From: Mnemiopsis leidyi
Lineage: Eukaryota > Ctenophora > Tentaculata > Lobata > Bolinopsidae
Assembly (NCBI GenBank): GCA_000226015.1
Contig: JH152733.1
Span: 22,658 to 50,863 of the forward strand
Length of the DNA: 28,206 nt
Direction of reading: 5' to 3'
The notes under the pieces: generated by a model
Told to the model about the DNA's origin: nothing
The model's input: only the letters and a program-made list of their open reading frames with translations
Database searches by the model: none
Shown: one piece after another, positions 1-11,250 of the stretch
Position numbering within the stretch: the first letter of the stretch is position 1
Layout of the letters: the number at the start of each line of letters is the position of its first letter
Translations under genes and position numbers: made by a program

Positions 1-255
1 TACCGGAATGAATGCTGGTTCAAGGCGACTTCAGGAATCTATAGGGTGAAAACCTTCATGTTCATAGAATTGTTTATATGGTGACAAAAATGCTCAATAT
101 TCAAGATTAGTTTTACTCGGGAATTGTTGCAGCAAGCCTATGATAATGAAATGGAAAAACATTTTATATATAGAGTTACGTACTATTGAAAATATATAAT
201 TAAATTGACTTTATTGGTTTAAAAAGTTAAACTGTTAAAATCCTGATCCAGCAGG

Positions 256-261
256 TTTATT
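256..261 (-). promoter_or_regulatory. Possible poly(A) signal for gene A
   Basis: AATAAA on the minus strand beyond the last recognised exon of gene A, with a second at 210-215. It would fit if gene A stops soon after 1005, which is unproven. Confidence 0.25.
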
Positions 262-520
262 TTATACAAATAGAATTTTAGAATACCTACTTATTAAAGT
301 TGAAACTCAAATTAATACTAATTAAGACACTTAACTGAGATTACGTTTCCCTTAAGTGGTCGTGTATCAAATACATACTAATACTACAAACGTGTGCATA
401 CAGTTAAACCTACCCTACTATCCAGGAGTCAACACTAAGTTTCCTAATACTGGTTAGAAAGGTGTGGTTGCGAACAATGCCTACATAAGCTAAATATTGT
501 TAGGTTTTTTAATTGCTTAT

Positions 521-750
521 AACACCCTGGATAGGACACCCTGGATACCAAACCGTGTATACAACACCCTAGTGTATACAACACCCTAGTGTTTACAACA
601 CCCTAGTTACCATACCCTGGATAGGACACCCTGGATACCACACCCTGGATATACAACACCCTGTATAAGAAACCCCGGATACCACATCCTGAATATCACC
701 CCTTGATGATACACCCTGAATTTCACACCCCGATTACCACATCCTGCATG
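521..750. repeat. Degenerate minisatellite, core ACACCCTGGATA
   Basis: About 15 imperfect copies of a 12-17 nt unit (ACACCCTGGATACC, ACAACACCCTAGTGTAT) are visible. Copies decay toward the right end (CACATCCTGAAT, CACCCCTTGATG). No coding frame is maintained. Confidence 0.8.
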
Positions 751-865
751 TTCAGTTAACCTGAAACCAGATCCTGTTCAGCCTAAAATCTTTAAACTTC
801 ATCACGTTTTTTAAAATTCAACACTTATTTTACTTCGGTGTATCCAACAGACATGATGTGGTTAC

Positions 866-956
866 AATGTAACCGGCCAATTACAGGATCCGAAGGATCT
901 TAGGGCAAGCGACCTCCCGAATGGAAATCCGATGCTCTAAGCTCTGCGCCACTAGC
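866..956 (-). mobile_element. Degraded tRNA-derived SINE head
   Basis: On the minus strand the sequence reads TAGTGGCGCAGAGCTTAGAG, the A-box form typical of invertebrate tRNA-derived SINEs, followed about 30 nt later by GGGAGGTCGCTTGCCCTAAG near the expected B-box. The B-box is eroded and no acceptor-stem pairing is convincing, so it is not called a functional tRNA. A GGTTAC-AAT-GTAACC palindrome lies at its 3' side (860-874). Confidence 0.45.
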
Positions 957-1004
957 AGTCAAAAATTTTAAAAAGTACTCTAATCTTTATCTCGGTCGTG
1001 TTAC

Positions 1005-4000
1005 CTATAAGAAGAATTTGGAGACTAAACTGACACTTGGATACAACACCATCTTGATCTATATAGATTGAGCCTACGTAAACACCAGCATCCTCTGGGT
1101 CGAAGTCCCTGAAAGTGTGGCATTAAATGTAAATTTTTGTACTGCATTGTAGGGGCTACCACATCGCCGAGGATAAAAGCTGGCCTGATGAGATCTGCTG
1201 CACTTATGAACCAACTGACATTTTTTATGCATAAACTGTCCAACTCAAACTAGCTGATCGCAATTTGTTTTCTGATTATCACAGTTTACCTTATCACAAA
1301 TCCGTTGAGCTTATCTGTACCATCTTCTTCCGGATCCCAATGCTCATTATTCCTAGTCCATGTTATGATCGTGTCTTTTTTCAAAGTTTTTCTTTTCTCC
1401 CCATAGAGCTGAAATAGATGGGATCATAGATTATTACCTCTCCACACAAAAGTTTAAATTAGCTTCTTAGTAGTTCTTAAAAGTTTCTGACGGCAAAATT
1501 TCAAAGATCTTACTTAAGGTTCAACATAGGAAATAGAATAAAGATATGTAGAATCCCTTCAATTACCTTAACGTTAACGTTAGTACCACGGAAAGCCCCG
1601 ATGACGGACTGGACTGGCATGATGGAGCACTCTCCAGGAACCATAGCCTCACACAGTCCCCCCTCCCCTCGCTCTGTTCCCTCCTCGCAATCGCACTGGT
1701 AGTTTCCCATAGTGTTCACACAAATCTGTAAAGTTTAACAGTTAGTACTCGCACTGGTATCGATCTCCTAGTAACATTATTCACAAAGTGCACGTTTAAA
1801 ACTTAAAGATTTTTTCGAATTGGCATGGTATTGCTAATCTCATGCCGATTGTGATTGCTGCTTTAATATTAAACAATGAATAATGCGAAGTAAAGTCTTT
1901 AAGTTCCAAACGTGAACTCTGTGAATATTGGTCATAAAGCAGTGTGTTTTACTCTAGGACAACTTCTCGGATATAGCTTTGATTTACAAAACTAAGAATG
2001 ACAGAGTTTGAGAGTGTTTCCTGCAGCTACCCTTGGCAGGTTTGATTGTTGATAACGCAACTGAAGAAACACTAAAACAAAAGCAAGAATATCAGGAGAA
2101 ACCTCATTTTCCCGACACGGATCATCTTCACACTCGTTAATGTCGACACAACTGTCATCTTCATCATCCATCTCAAAACCGTCGGCACACATGCAGTCAC
2201 CGCTCTCGTGGTCTCTTACCAGAGTGTTCAGGCAGTCACAAATGTAGCTTCCTTGTGAAAATAGTCAAAACTCAAAATTCTGTTTACTCATAGGTGATGA
2301 CCCTTCCCCAAAGGATGGCTGTCCTTAAATTATCACCCAAGAGTTTGATTGTTTTCAAAGCTGCCATTTATACCTTCGACGTTAGAGCAACGCTCGTTTT
2401 CATCGCAAGGATCATTCAGACACTCGTCAATATCCTCACACGTGCCATAAAGAAACTCATAGCCTTCGTTGCACTCACACCTGTGAAAATGTCATGTTAA
2501 TTATAAGGTATGATAACTAAATTAAACAAACTTATCCTGCACCGCGAACGGCTTGGAATGCAATCTCATGGCTTTGAGACAGAAAAATGTCCACTTATAT
2601 ATATATATATACTTGAAAATTACTATAAAGTTATGAAAGTACTAGCAATAAGTTTTTGATTGTTTTAACACATATCCACATATATATATATCATAAGACA
2701 TCTTTTATCAATTTATGAATCTAAACTCTAGAATTTAGAACATTTATCAAATCAAGATCAGTAGTATAAAAATGGGGCATTTAAAGCAATAAAATAAGTC
2801 ACTTACGCATGGGACCCAACAGTGTTGGTGCACTGACCATTACCACAAGGAGCTTCTTCTATACACTCGTCTATGTCAGTACAAGTTACTCCACTGAACC
2901 TGTACCCTTCATCACACAGACATTTGTAGTCGGGACCCTCTTCTTGACATTCACCTACGGAGCATCATGTAAGTCACTTGTTGTTAGAGTGACATTATGT
3001 GCTTCAGTAACTAAACAAATTTGATAACAATAAGTAACTCAAGGTACAGTATAACAGTAACAAATAATGGTGCTATTGCCATTAGTAGTGTAGCAACGTT
3101 TGGCTGTCATTTTTCAGACCGGAAGACATTATAAAATCGACAATTATGTGTTTTGATAAAGTGATGTTGACCTTAGTTAAAAGTTTCGGTTCAGCTTCAC
3201 CACTCAATCATGGTCACCGTATTAAACTTTAGTGAAACTTTGGTGAAAATATGGCATTCTTAGCAAAACTTGATATAGAACGTTCTAGTTGTACCTTGAC
3301 CACACTTATCAGTGTCACAGCCTCCAGGGATGCTTGGCAGACAGAAAGGAAGGTCTTTGACCAAGTTACATTCCTGTCCTGCAGGACATCGCACATCTTC
3401 GCAGGTAGGACATGCCGCCTTGAGGTACTCCGCACTGAATAAGTGTGTTATGTTATGTTATAAAAGTGCCATACAACCAAAACCAAAATATTTACCTTTT
3501 AATAATCATTTTTACGATCCCTAAAGTTTTGCCATGTTTTCAGAAGTCTTTAAAACTCAAAATGATAGTATCTCTAGAGACATGGAACCCTTTACCCAGT
3601 TAGTTTTTTGCATATGGCGGTAAGTTTACACCACATGTTTTTAGTTGAGTTTTCTAAGCAATCTTCCATGGAGCAAGAGCCATCAGCGTTGATTGAAACA
3701 GCACTTATACTGCTTATTCGATCCTTGTTACTTTCAGTGATGAACTGAGCAGGAATTAGACGATAGTATGAAATATAGTTAATTATTTAATAAAAGTTAT
3801 CCTTGGAAGGTCAGGCTGTAATTGAAAGGGGAGATATAAGTATAACGACTTTAAACCTAAATCAGGCAAACCTGCGACCAAGGGCTGTGAAAGAGACAAC
3901 TTTGCATGACATAACCATCCTCACAAGCAACTGAGGGGGACTGACCAGCGTTGTACCTGTCAAGTAAGGAACTTCTTAATCATTATATCATTATCATTAT

Positions 4001-4097
4001 CATTATCATTATCATTATCATTATCATTATCATTATCATTATCATTATCATTATCATTATCATTATCATTATCATTATCATTATCATTATCATTATC

Positions 4098-4132
<35 letters not shown>

Positions 4133-7100
4133 GTATATGGTAAGACTATTTTCCCATACATCGATTCCATGACTTAGTTATATATCCAAAGGACTTTTTT
4201 CACTAAGATTAACGAGTCTTTTCAGCTATATCATATTTTAACTTGATAGTTCTAGAATGGGACCATTTAGCTGAAATTTTGCTTATTTCCTTTTTAGCAA
4301 CATCGTCCTCTTTTCGGACTATTCTGCTTTTGTCGACCATTTGGCTAAGACGTTTCATCTAAAATTTCATCACATTGAATTCACAGATTGTCATAGAATA
4401 ATGTCAACAACAATACAACATATTCCAAGATTAGGATGTGTAGGAAGATTAGAACTAGAACTAGTGTTCGTCAGATCGACACATCTGTAGTCGATAAATT
4501 CTTTATGTCGTCCGTTCTCGGCTTTCCGGCAGCCGTCGATAACTGCGTTGAGAACTCCTCGAATTTAGCCTTTTTGATTCAAACTTTTTGATAAGGGATC
4601 AAAGATATTGTTTCACCCACACGAAATTCCCGTTTTGAACGTTGCAAATCGTGTCCTTATGTGGATCTTAAGAACTTTATATTCGACTGTATTATTCTTC
4701 TATAGTACGGCTCACTTAAACATTAGAACGTCGTATCACTTAACCGTAGCTACGCATTGAAATGCTTGTAGATGCTCTAGCAGGATGTTCTCAGATATAA
4801 CAATTGGAATTACTGGTATGTGTCCACTGTCAAGGCAGCTACAGACTGTTCGGTGTACAGGTTAAACCTAGGTAAGATCAACAGCGAGGCCCGAGAGTTA
4901 CCGGGCTATGTCAGATGACAAGTACTTATACGAGACCAAGAACATTTGAGAAATCTTAAACTCTAATTGGTCGGCGTAGAAATCGGACATTCTCATTGGT
5001 TCAGCCCGTTCACGTGACGTGCTCGATGGCGATGAACGAGAGCCTGGCGACGATGATTTTACACTTAACGGCTTAATGGAATCACTGCTCTGTGCTTCTT
5101 GTCCTACAGCCATCCATTGGTTTGTTCACTGTTCGGATTTTGCTGCTCTTTGTCACCACTTTGACCCGCAGTAGAAGGATTCAGATTTAACAAAATTGTC
5201 ACCAAACGGACCTTTCAGCTAAAGGGCATTTTATTTTCGCTAGCTTGAGCTGAAAAGTCCGTTAGCTATATAGTCCTTTAGCTTTAAGTCCGCCTACCCA
5301 AATATCTCTTCTGATAAGGTTCACAATTTAGACTATATAAAGCATAGTAATAGAAAAATTTATACCTGTATTCGATACTATGGATCGTGTCTTGAGAACA
5401 AGGGTCAGTGAAGACAGTATCGTTCCCACAGTATGCAACTGCCTTAAAGAGGATTATATCAAGACTTTTAATTGTATAGCGAGTAGCGACAAATATTTCA
5501 AGCTTATCTAAAGTTCTACAGTGAAAGTTTTGCCACTGCACTGCATTTTGGCCAGAAAATCAGGTTAAAGAATTATGATGACTGATCCCTGTGAAATTAA
5601 AGAAGCCTCACCAGAATTGGGAATTTCCTACTGTTTGAAGCTCGGGCTTCACATCGAGATACCCCCCCTGATACGGCGACAGTTACTCCATCTGCCGCGC
5701 TGGGAGCGCCGAATGTGTGGCAGCTAAAAAGGATTGATTACTATTTTTGTGCATTTCTTATAGTTATTGAACTAGATATCGTATTTCATGATACGTTTGT
5801 TTCCAAGCAAACAGCTAGAAAAGTCCCATCCAAATACCTGTGGAATGTGAAACAATCATACTAACCTCATAACTCTCTCCCCCTCCAAACAAGAAGCATA
5901 GCTACGAGCATCGTCTCCCAACGCTTTTTCTCCATACACAGTCCTGTCTGAAGTTGGTTCGTTGAATCGTGCCATGTATGAAACTGATGGACTTATGTTG
6001 AATTTTATCATAAACTGAAGTTCTACTGAACCCGGTTCTACTTGCTTTCTAGTAGTAGTATACTTACAATTGCTGTGTTTAGGTAGGCAGGTTCCAGCGA
6101 GGGCGAACTCAAACCCGTCCTCACAGTTGCAAGAGTAGTCACTAGCTCCAACTTCTTCACATTCTCCATGCTCTCCACACCTTTGCAGTGTTTAAGTTTT
6201 AAAGTTTAAACCTGTTCTCTTATAGTCTTCTTGTAATGGAGGGACTTTGTCTTTCAACATTCAGTCAAAATCATCGCAACATAACGCTCTAGTTCGGACC
6301 GGGAGGTAAAGAAGTCCGACTGGGATATAAGAGCAGAATTGACAGTACTATATGAGTTATAATATAAAATAAACTACTCGATGAACTTTTGAATACCTGT
6401 CGACATCACATCCGGTCTGAATGAGAGAGCAGGAAGGAACGCTCTCTCCAGATTCATTCTCAACCATCTCACACTCTTCTCCGTCAGCGCAGTGCCACCC
6501 TGCACAGTCCGGACACACTGCTGCTGCGTAAGCCTCTCTGTTTGAGATTTGGTGAGATTATGTACATAGGGCTACCAGATAGATCGTCTACCTGTGCATT
6601 TCTTAAAAAATGAATAATCCTTATATGAAGGCTCGACCCAATGTGAAAATAAATGCCGCACAAGAGTTGCCATATCGAAAGATTTCGTCTCACACTTACA
6701 AGTCATCCGTAAGTCTACAGACTAATGAAACTTCACACCAATGATTATCCGTGCAACCAGTAATAGCACAGTCGTTATCAATAGGGATGATTCCTTTATC
6801 ACTGATTCCTTTATCTGTCAACCTGCCAAATGTAAGTGTAAAGTATAATAACAAAAAGCTTTTTTGATATTCGACTACTTGAATCTCAAAATGGTATATT
6901 TGCTGCATAATACAGATCGAGCTTCTAAGTTATTGATTTGGTGAATACCTGCACTCATAAGGGCTATCTGGGAAACGAAAAAGCAGATAAACTTGCCAAA
7001 AAAGGATCCGGTGACAACGAAGCAGAGAACGTAACTATTCCTCGCCCTAGGACAGTATGGAAGAAAGCTCTGAGGCAACGGAGTAACTGCTAGATGAGGG

Positions 7101-8454
7101 AAATATGGTGGAAAGACATACCGCCACACTTTCGCAAGGTGCCAAGGTATGGCGTGAGTCTTACACTGCAAGTCCCTCTCCGATGATGGCAAGCATAATG
7201 ATAAACTAAGGGCGGCTACACACTACACAGCATCATACGGGCCACTGTCAGCTAAACTACCACTTAAATAAGCTCAAACCCCTGAGCATTTCTAAGATTA
7301 TGTCCTCACTGCTTCATGGAGGAAAAAACCATGAACCACTGTATTACTATTGGGCAGTGTCCGATGTGGTTTAACAGGAAAGGACGATTCTTTACACGCT
7401 ACTATGAAAGTGTCTCTGTGATAGAGACACACTGAATTGGTACAAAAACGGAATGGAATAACCAGAGCTCAAAAACTTTGACAAAACTAAATGACTAGAC
7501 TAGGGAGAGACCTAAGGGCCGTCCCGGCCTTATCTCACAGCGGCGCTATTTCTATTCCAAGCGCTGCATCTCCCTACGAAGAAGAAGAAGATGTGAGTTA
7601 ATTTTACTGGATCGCTGTTACTGGCAGTAACATGAACATCATCAACTACTTTTGTAAGAGGGTCAGATAGATTTGAAATGTTTGGGCATTACTATACACG
7701 TGCAGAAACCTATTTCGATTCAGCAAAAGGACCAGGGATTTCCAGGCATGCTCTCTCTCATTTGTGTGTGCACTGTTGCCCTTGAGTTTATAGCGGTCTC
7801 TGATGTTCCTGATTTCTCAATGAACCTAATATGTTAGCCATCAGGTCTCAGTCAGCAGAATATTCTTGTGTTTTAGTCGCTGTATCTTTGTTTATCACAT
7901 TACTTCCCAATTTGCAAGGCGTCGATAAAACGTACAACTTTGCATAATTTGAAAACCTTATACATACAAAGGGAAGAATTTACATTCAGATAAAGCAATT
8001 AACACAAAGATTGTATTGTTCGCTGAACACATGGCATGCCATGTGACAATCGTATAAAGGAGCAATGTTCTGGGTTAATGGGTTATGAGCTGCTTCGAGT
8101 GAGAGCACACAGCGATTATCATTCGTCTCTTCTCTTGTAATTGTATGGACTTGGAGTCTTGCATCTGTTGCCTACGGCTTCATTATAGAGCACAGCCTTA
8201 ATGCGTACAGCTTGCGTGATTTGTGCAATGTGATTCTTCGAATACTTCTCACTTTAAATAACACTTAAGTCATTTAACCTTTCAAATTTTCTTGCTGCAA
8301 TTATAGAATGAAGAGACTAAGAGTGGTTGGTAAAGTACAAAATGTTTGAAACTTTGTTACTAAATTTACTTAATTGATGAACATAAAGTATTCCTTAGTT
8401 AAACCTTTGAAAAACTCCAAGAAACCCTAAGACAGCGAAATACAAACTGACCAT
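1005..8454 (-). CDS. Gene A: secreted multidomain protein, PCSK9-V-like/FOLN-like/EGF modules, cbEGFs and Ig-like domain (3' end open)
   Basis: Exons in coding order: 8454-8405, 6822-6700, 6537-6397, 6180-6068, 5947-5874, 5442-5366, 3956-3872, 3744-3596, 3434-3295, 2954-2807, 2480-2374, 2251-2103, 1725-1567, 1408-1290, 1108-1005. Phases agree at every junction, giving 579 codons so far. Exon 1 encodes a short hydrophobic leader (MVSLYFAVLGFLGVF) and is the least certain part. Then come a V-like Cys segment, a C-x2-C...CxDGEEC knot and an EGF (CGEHGECEE...). A second V-like stretch (VACEDGYVMQSC), a second knot (CEDVRCPAGQEC) and a second EGF follow. Next are three calcium-binding EGFs starting DIDEC, DIDEC and DINEC, then an Ig-like fold with TWTR and DPEDAGVYV. 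Extracellular adhesion or matrix role is inferred. After 1005 one base remains in the reading frame, and the acceptors visible further left lead straight to stops (for example GC-TGA near 780). It therefore either ends there or continues outside the window. The donor at 5873 (GTTATG) is weak; see findings. Confidence 0.8.
3981..4131. repeat. (ATTATC)n microsatellite
   Basis: About 23 nearly pure copies of ATTATC lie just inside the largest intron of gene A, 30 nt upstream of exon 3956-3872 in transcript sense. The long poly-Ile frame across it is an artefact. Confidence 0.95.
4188..5279. mobile_element. Possible inverted-repeat (MITE-like) element of about 1.1 kb
   Basis: Reading inward from each end the same ordered blocks occur in opposite orientation: AAAGGACT, then AACG(A)GTCTTTTCAGCT or AACGGACTTTTCAGCT, then TTTAGCTGAAA. 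This suggests imperfect arms of roughly 90 bp in the 1.4-kb intron of gene A. No clear target-site duplication was seen and no transposase recognised. A 71-codon Ser-rich minus-strand frame (5113-4898) lies inside. Confidence 0.4.
6941..7590 (+). mobile_element. 3' end of a non-LTR retrotransposon (RNase H C-terminal half plus 3' UTR), degraded
   Basis: The translation contains HKGYLGNEKADKLAKKG, the C-terminal motif of the RNase H domain in I/R1/Jockey-type LINEs. A TAG in frame after RQRSNC and further stops show it is dead. The 3' UTR has a GTGTCTCT/AGAGACAC hairpin (7410-7430), the stretch GGCCGTCCCGGCCTTATCTC and a terminal GAAGAAGAAGAAG tail. The copy is 5'-truncated and lies in intron 1 of gene A, antisense to it. 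Confidence 0.8.
7591..8404. other. Rest of gene A intron 1, no further gene recognised
   Basis: Between the retrotransposon tail and the predicted first exon of gene A. Short open pieces exist on the minus strand (for example 7600-7660) but lack a matching pair of splice sites. Confidence 0.5.
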
Positions 8455-8468
8455 AGATTAAGTTTAGG

Positions 8469-11250
8469 ATGAAAATCAGCAAGAAACGGATTTTAAATGG
8501 AATCAGAGATTCTCTTTTCATCATGTATTTGCTCTTTCTAAACTCGTCTGCAGATCAAGGTAAAGACAGGGTCTTTTATTGATTGTGATAGTCGCAGCTT
8601 TCCATAGGGTCAATTTCGCTTATATGGTAGACGAGTTGAGACCAGAGTATGAATGGACGATAAGCTATAATGCAAAACGAAGTTTCAGGTTGGAGGAACG
8701 TGGAACGGAATCAAAAGTACACCCTCGACATCGACTGGAACCCTTTGGAGATCATGACAAACTCGGAGGATAGAATCGAATTTTGGTTCTACGATTCGGC
8801 GGTCAGTTTCTTTCAAATTCAATCATTAGCTGAAAGCTGTCATAGTGGGTGCACATGGACGTGCTGTTTGGATGTTTAGGTACTGTTCATGTTGTTAAAT
8901 CAGACTCTGTTGTGGAGTTAGAGAGCAGCGATTTTTCTAGGGGCTGCATGAATTACCTATTTACTTTAGCTAGCTTGGAACTGTTTGGCTCAGCGGGTTT
9001 TATGTCACGTGCCAGAAAAAACTGAGATCTGTCACGAATGTTTACTGCCGAGCGTGAATATACCTTGCAATAGTGACTCTAATTTGGGGGAAATATTCGT
9101 AGAGATATGCCGAAGGCCCAAAGGCGAAACAGTAAAATAAATTGGCTGAACAAATGTTTCAGCAAAGTTGTATGATTGCCGATCGGAATTAAGGGACCGT
9201 AGAGAGAGCCACCCATCGTGCGGTTATACCTGAAATAAACTGGCGCTCAATAGCTCAATGGCTGGGCAACAGTGCCGTTAGAAAACATAAATTTTTTTAA
9301 ATCGGTTATGAAATTTCAGGATAATCGGGTGGGTGGACTAGAGGTATTTCGCAACACGAAACAGTATTATGTGCGAGAGTGTATGAGCGGGGGTGCCACA
9401 CAGCGAGATATATATACGGACCCAGACGGTAAAAATGGAAAATGGACATTCACAAGGAAATCTGGTGACGAACCGGAATTAACAGCTATTTTAGAAGGTG
9501 AACAGAAATTCAAAGTCATGATGTCGGACTCATATTGCTCAAATGAAAATTGGAAAAGTTATTGGTCTCGAGAAGCCGCAAAGTTGGAGTTTCCGCAAAA
9601 TCGAGACACTGCATCTGTCCAATTTCGAATCGGTAAATTTATTTTATAATAAGTTTTCTAAGTTAACACAAATATCTACCATATGGTTATTGGTTATTCA
9701 CGGTTACGCAAATTCACGGCATGACTGGTCCACAATTGAATGTATATGTTTCATGAGATATAAAGCTAGGCGTTAGCATTTTGAAATTTAGATATTACTA
9801 TATATCCAACGTACAGGAAACAAAATAAACTTACAGGATACACGTTTTGTTCCGAACTGGACAGGCCAGAGTTTTTAGTCTCACCAGGAGGAAAAGTAGC
9901 GGACGACGGGGTGATCACAGTCACGTGTCGTACACGGGACAGTCATGTGCTTATGGGGGACGAGAAAGTCACGTGTCAATCCTCCGTTGACGGAATGAAC
10001 TACGTTTATGGTTCTCCTGAGCCCGAGTGTAGAAAATGTGGTAAGTCTCTGTTAGGTTTTGAACAGTTGATTTACATATGGCTGCATCCTCATTTTACCT
10101 GATGTGACTTTTTCGAATATAATTCCATGCATTAGTTGGAAAGTAAACTTTAGGGTGTTTACTTTCAACACAAACAGCTAGAGAATCCGTGATCTGAATC
10201 ATATCAGCGGATAAATAAATTCTTCTTGCCATAGTTATAATTAAAAAGACCATCTTATGCTCTTAATTGCATGAAAATCGCATGAACGAGATCGATTAAA
10301 ATCAATGTTGTAACCGATCGAAGATAGAATAAGAGTTTGAAGATTGATACATCGTGAAGCGTTGATGATGATAGTCAGGAATGAACTATTAAGTCATGAA
10401 CGAGCATATAACTCTAACCTTGTGCTTGATGTTATTAGCAGAACTGAAGCAGCTAGGGCTTTCTACTTTTCTTCAGGTAAACACCTTTATTTTATACATA
10501 AAGTAGTTATGATTCAAGAACACTGGAGCACTGACAGTCTGTTTAAAGTTGAAAATACAAATCAAAATTGGCAGTGGCCTAAGCAATATTTTTCATGCGG
10601 CTATTTAAGTCATAAAAATTAGTTTTTATTTAGCTTAAGAATGATATGGTTTACATTATTTATAAAGAATCATATAGTTGATTATATATTCTATTATGTT
10701 AACAGAGTTTTAAAGCAATCCAAAAATATTCTTCTTCTCAGAAGACTTCAGGTTCGTCTTGAAGATGCAGTAAAGAGTAAGATTTAATGATTAAACTCAC
10801 AGTTCAGCCCAGTCAGAGTGAGCGTTACAGATGACAGGGCTATACCCAACAGGACACTCCAAACTCGGACTTGCGCCTCTGTCCCGATAATGGGTGTGTT
10901 TCAGGAGGTTGGGACCATTGCAGGGATCTGCTATCTGTTTGTTTCTCGAGCACATCGCCCTTGCCTGAAATTGCGGATTTTCTTGAAATTGGTTTTGTTT
11001 TTATTTGGCATTAGGTTGGTAAAATACCAATTGCAATGGACACCTGATGCACATGTGATGCACACATCTTGAACACTTAAGCTACACACCACCATGATTT
11101 GTCTTTTTTGTAGGATTTAATTTTGTGGTAATCAAGTTTTCAACTCAAATAGATTTCTCAATTAGTTCAAAAGATACTGATAATGATTATGATGAAATGT
11201 ATGAGAAATTCAAGTACATGACAAATAGTTACAAGGTTGTATTTCGATAG
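8469..11250 (+). CDS. Gene B: secreted protein with unrecognised domain plus sushi (CCP) domain
   Basis: Exons 8469-8559, 8689-8801, 9320-9632, 9837-10040, 11114-11250; total 858 nt, 285 aa and a TAG stop, all phases consistent. The ATG has A at -3. Residues 1-30 form a signal peptide with core SLFIMYLLFLNSS. Residues about 31-172 are a domain I do not recognise, rich in aromatic and charged residues (YTLDIDWNP, RIEFWFYDS, GGLEVFRNTKQYYVREC, WTFTRKSGDEPEL) with only two or three Cys. Residues about 173-240 are a sushi domain, with CSEL, ITVTCRTRD, VTCQSS and PEPEC giving the four-Cys pattern. A 45-residue tail has an acidic stretch (SSKDTDNDYDEMYEKF) and no membrane anchor. Product likely secreted. 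Extra in-frame exons in the 1.07-kb last intron cannot be excluded. No AATAAA was seen after the stop. Confidence 0.78.
10625..10630 (-). promoter_or_regulatory. Poly(A) signal of gene C
   Basis: AATAAA on the minus strand, 167 nt downstream of the gene C TGA (10797-10799). It supports termination of gene C inside the last intron of gene B. Confidence 0.55.

Noticed and set aside
3951..4172. Poly-isoleucine ORF
   Set aside because: It is the ATTATC microsatellite read in frame; no coding composition outside it.
6696..6908. ATG at 6908 as the start of gene A
   Set aside because: The hydrophobic stretch there coincides with the pyrimidine-rich tract and AG of an acceptor at 6823. The upstream leader exon at 8405-8454 fits better, though this remains the main alternative.
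8579..8773. 64-codon plus-strand ORF in gene B
   Set aside because: It overlaps exon 8689-8801 in another frame. Only the exon's frame continues in phase from the signal-peptide exon into the next exon.
9240..9320. tRNA-like A-box (TAGCTCAATGGCTGGGC)
   Set aside because: No convincing B-box or cloverleaf pairing; it lies next to a normal intron acceptor of gene B.
10818..11072. 84-codon plus ORF as a gene B exon
   Set aside because: The opposite strand here is a phase-matched gene C exon with a conserved Cys pattern. Gene B is complete without this ORF.
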